Below are positions 15,895-17,901 of a stretch of 17,901 nt of DNA, in pieces (positions within the stretch are counted from its first letter, which is position 1; each line of letters begins with the position of its first letter). The stretch is taken from positions 24,182 to 42,082 of the forward strand of contig MU646767.1 of the NCBI GenBank assembly GCA_026770585.1, given 5' to 3'. Source of the DNA: Baffinella frigidus (taxonomy: Eukaryota > Cryptophyceae > Cryptomonadales > Baffinellaceae). The notes beneath the pieces were generated by a model. It was not told the DNA's origin. It was given only the letters and a program-made list of their open reading frames with translations, and made no database searches. Position numbers and translations under genes: made by a program.

Positions 15895-16020
15895 ATACAG
15901 GGGTGACTCGAAATACAGGACTCGCACCGCCCCTACGGGCGTCCTACGCGCCCAGGACTAGCCTTACTGAAGGACCCTAAGACGGTGTGTGTCCGTAATT
16001 TCGAGTTACCCCTGTGTCTC
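15895..16020. mobile_element. ACAGGGGT-family MITE, copy 1
   Basis: ATACAGGGGTGACTCGAAAT and TTTCGAGTTACCCCTGTGT ends. Confidence 0.72.
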
Positions 16021-16059
16021 TGGCACCATGTGTTTGTGAGTGAAATGGCTGTGCGAACA

Positions 16060-16178
16060 GTACAGGGGTTCCTCGCCCATAAGAAAACACCCGCCCCGTA
16101 GGACCCTAGAACGCCTATGCCTAGGGCCCTATGTTGGTCCTAGGGGGGGGGGCGCTTTCTTATGGGCGAGGTACTCGC
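16060..16178. mobile_element. ACAGGGGT-family MITE, copy 2
   Basis: ACAGGGGTTCCTCGCCCATA and TATGGGCGAGGTAC ends; the right terminal CCCTGT is missing. Centre CCTAGGGCCCTA. Confidence 0.7.
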
Positions 16179-16230
16179 TCATGTTTCTTTGAGTGACGTG
16201 GCTCTTCGAGGAGTCCACATTTTGAGGGAT

Positions 16231-16494
16231 ACAGGGGTACCTCGCTCACAACGAGACGCACCCCCCTAGGACCCTACAGTAGGCCTCGCTCGTAACGAGG
16301 CGCACCTCCGTAAGACCGTACTGTAGGCCTGGGTTCTACAGGGGTACCTCGCGTACTGTAGGCCTGAGTTCTACAGGGGTACCTAAGGGATATGAAAACG
16401 CTCCCCCCCGTAGAACCACCATAGGGCCCTAGACATAGTCCTACGGTAGGATCCTAAGGGGGGGCGGTTTCTTGTGAGCGAGGTACCCCTGTAG
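16231..16494. mobile_element. ACAGGGGT-family MITE, copy 3, with internal duplications
   Basis: ACAGGGGTACCTCGCTCACA and TTGTGAGCGAGGTACCCCTG ends. The ACAGGGGTACCT terminus recurs internally at 16332 and 16373 together with TACTGTAGGCCTG, so the element has duplicated its own end. Confidence 0.75.
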
Positions 16495-16538
16495 GGTACT
16501 GCAGAGGAAGAATCAACTTTACTGAACTCATCTCCCAC

Positions 16539-16677
16539 CCACACGATGAACTACAGACCTTTCATCAAAAGTCAACTTGCCTGAAGACAATTAACTTTAC
16601 GGATTTTTCTGATGCAGATTGGTCACGTACCACCCTGGAATCCAGGGTCAACAAAACCCTCGTAGCCCACCGTGTGG
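16539..16677. mobile_element. CCACACAGTGG-type MITE, second copy
   Basis: Shares TTCATCAAAAGTCAACTT, TTCTGA.GCA.ATT..GTCACGT and TCG.AGCCCACCGTGTGG with 12550-12687, same orientation and length within one base. Confidence 0.75.
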
Positions 16678-16785
16678 TTCGCAGCCACCGCTGTCCGTTT
16701 CGCCCGGATTTGACTTTTGGCGTGTTTCCGGGTGATAATCTAGTTTCGACCGATTCCCGAAGTCACCGATGCCTGCTACGTGGGC

Positions 16786-17012
16786 CTAAACCCTAAACCC
16801 TAAGCTCTAAACCCTAAACCCTGAACCCTAAACCCTATACCCTAAACCCTGAACCCTGAACCCTTAACCCTAAACCCTAAACCCTAAACCCTAAACCCTA
16901 AGCTCTGAACCCTGAATCATGAACCCTAAACCCTAAACCCAGAACCCTAAAACCTGAACCCTAAGACCTAAGCCCTAAGCCCTAAACCCTAAGTCCTCAA
17001 CCCTGAACTCTA
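16786..17012 (-). repeat. C-rich CCCTAAA array in the 5' flank
   Basis: About 30 units, mainly CCCTAAA with CCCTGAA and CTCTAAA variants. Orientation is opposite to most arrays inside the gene. It truncates the left side of an ACAGGGGT-family element that ends at 17115. Confidence 0.9.
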
Positions 17013-17345
17013 AACTGCCTCCCCCTAGGACCCTACAGTGCGCCTATGCCTAGGGTCCTTTGATGGTCCTAGGGGGGGGGGCTGTTTCGTAAGAGCGAGG
17101 TACCCCTGTAGGTGGGGGCGCACATGGCGGCCGTGTTGGTAGTAGTACAGGTCTCTCTTGCACCACCAGGGGTACCTCCCGCATAAGAAAGCTCTCTCTC
17201 GTGAGGTGGCGCTGCGAGTCCTTCAGGTCCTTTAGGTTTTGATTTCTCCCAACATAGCCCAACGACACGCCTTTCCGTAGAAAAGGTCTGCAGAAAAAGC
17301 ATTTTTGCTTTGAGGAGTGCAAGGTTCTGTGCGCGAAGAAGCGAG
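17013..17345. mobile_element. Truncated ACAGGGGT-family ends and inverted copy of 15381-15500
   Basis: 17013-17115 keeps CCTAGGACCCTACAGTG and AGAGCGAGGTACCCCTGTAG. 17168-17195 starts again with AGGGGTACCTCCCGCATAAG. 17220-17340 is the partner of 15381-15500. Confidence 0.6.
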
Positions 17346-17355
17346 CAGTACAAGA

Positions 17356-17509
17356 TGATGTGAGACCCAACGGTGCCAATTGAGAGCGCCCAGAAGAACT
17401 TCTTGTGTGACCTATTACTTCAAGTTTCTGAGAGGGAAAAGGGACGGGAGCGGCACAGGTTTATGTGAGACCCAACAGTGTCAAGAGCGCTCATAAAAAC
17501 TTCGTGTGG
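17356..17509 (+). repeat. Two-unit direct repeat
   Basis: ATGTGAGACCCAACGGTG at 17356 and ATGTGAGACCCAACAGTG at 17462, each followed by CAA..GAGCGC.CA.AA.AACTTC.TGTG. Confidence 0.75.
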
Positions 17510-17647
17510 GCGCAGCAAAATCTTGACATGTAGGTCCTTGAGGTTTTGCTTGCTCCCAACACAGTTTGCTCCTAACATATGTTGTACTACTACAGTACAC
17601 GTACTACTACTACACTCAGCTGAGTGTTCGACCCCTGCGTGTTCACC

Positions 17648-17740
17648 CCCTTAGAACCCTACAGTAGGCCTATGCCCAGGGCCCTATGGTGGTCCTAGCT
17701 AGGGGGGGGGCGCTTTCTGATGAGCGAGGTACCCCTGTAA
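17648..17740. mobile_element. ACAGGGGT-family fragment
   Basis: CCCCCTTAGAACCCTACAGT, CCAGGGCCCTATGGTGG and the right end GATGAGCGAGGTACCCCTGT; left end missing. Confidence 0.68.
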
Positions 17741-17827
17741 AGCTTAAACTCTCGACCGCGCTACTGCGGCGGGAAGGTGTCTTGGAGCCACGCCTGCCAC
17801 TTTGCACCCTTGGCTACCTGCTTCGGT

Positions 17828-17901
17828 GTTTATGGTTCAGGGTTTGGGGTTTGAGGTTTGGGGTTTGGGGTTTGGGGTTTGGGGTTTGGGGTTTGGGGTT
17901 T
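17828..17901 (+). repeat. TTTGGGG array at the window end
   Basis: About ten units, nearly all TTTGGGG, the same variant as at 1-50. Confidence 0.9.

Noticed and set aside
1-17901. tRNA or rRNA genes
   Set aside because: No segment showed a T-arm GGTTCRANNCC with matching arms, and no conserved rRNA stretch was recognised by eye; a covariance search was not possible.

Overview
The window is eukaryotic nuclear DNA carrying one gene: the beta subunit of protein farnesyltransferase (FNTB; plant ERA1), on the minus strand. I rebuilt it from 15 very small exons (38 to 137 bases; exon 15 is less certain) between about 15175 (start codon) and 57. The first 14 exons join in frame at every junction and give 383 codons. 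Residues that bind zinc, farnesyl diphosphate and peptide in the human enzyme sit at a constant offset of 14 residues from human numbering, from the peptide-pocket Trp to the Cys zinc ligand. The last 20-30 residues appear to lie beyond position 1.

Two things make the locus unusual. First, nearly every intron contains heptamer arrays related to the TTTAGGG telomere repeat (TTTAGGG, TTTCGGG, TTCCGGG, TTCAGGG, TTGAGGG, TGTAGGG, TTTGGGG), often touching the splice sites, and each intron has its own preferred variant. Second, most exons are accompanied by one to eight decayed partial copies of themselves in a flanking intron, usually keeping one splice site and breaking off into telomere-like repeat. 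The introns also hold many short inverted-repeat elements (MITE-like) of at least ten families, minisatellites and two long microsatellites.

Layout from high to low coordinates (direction of transcription): 15176-17901 is 5' flank made of MITE-like elements, a C-rich CCCTAAA array and a terminal TTTGGGG array, with no recognisable gene. Exons 1 and 2 (15081-15175, 14659-14729) are the weakly conserved N terminus. Exon 3 (13303-13439) lies among several broken copies. Exons 4-9 (11452 to 7719) lie in the densest telomere-like arrays. Exon 10 (6740-6827) heads a degenerate tandem array of its own copies. Exon 11 (4955-5067) holds the zinc site and is followed by a 148-base GAA-type microsatellite. 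Exons 12-15 (3589 to 57) complete the visible gene.

The TTTAGGG-type telomere unit suggests the green lineage or another protist that uses it (some dinoflagellates and cryptophytes do). A prasinophyte green alga such as Cymbomonas is a guess from the repeat style, not a demonstrated assignment.
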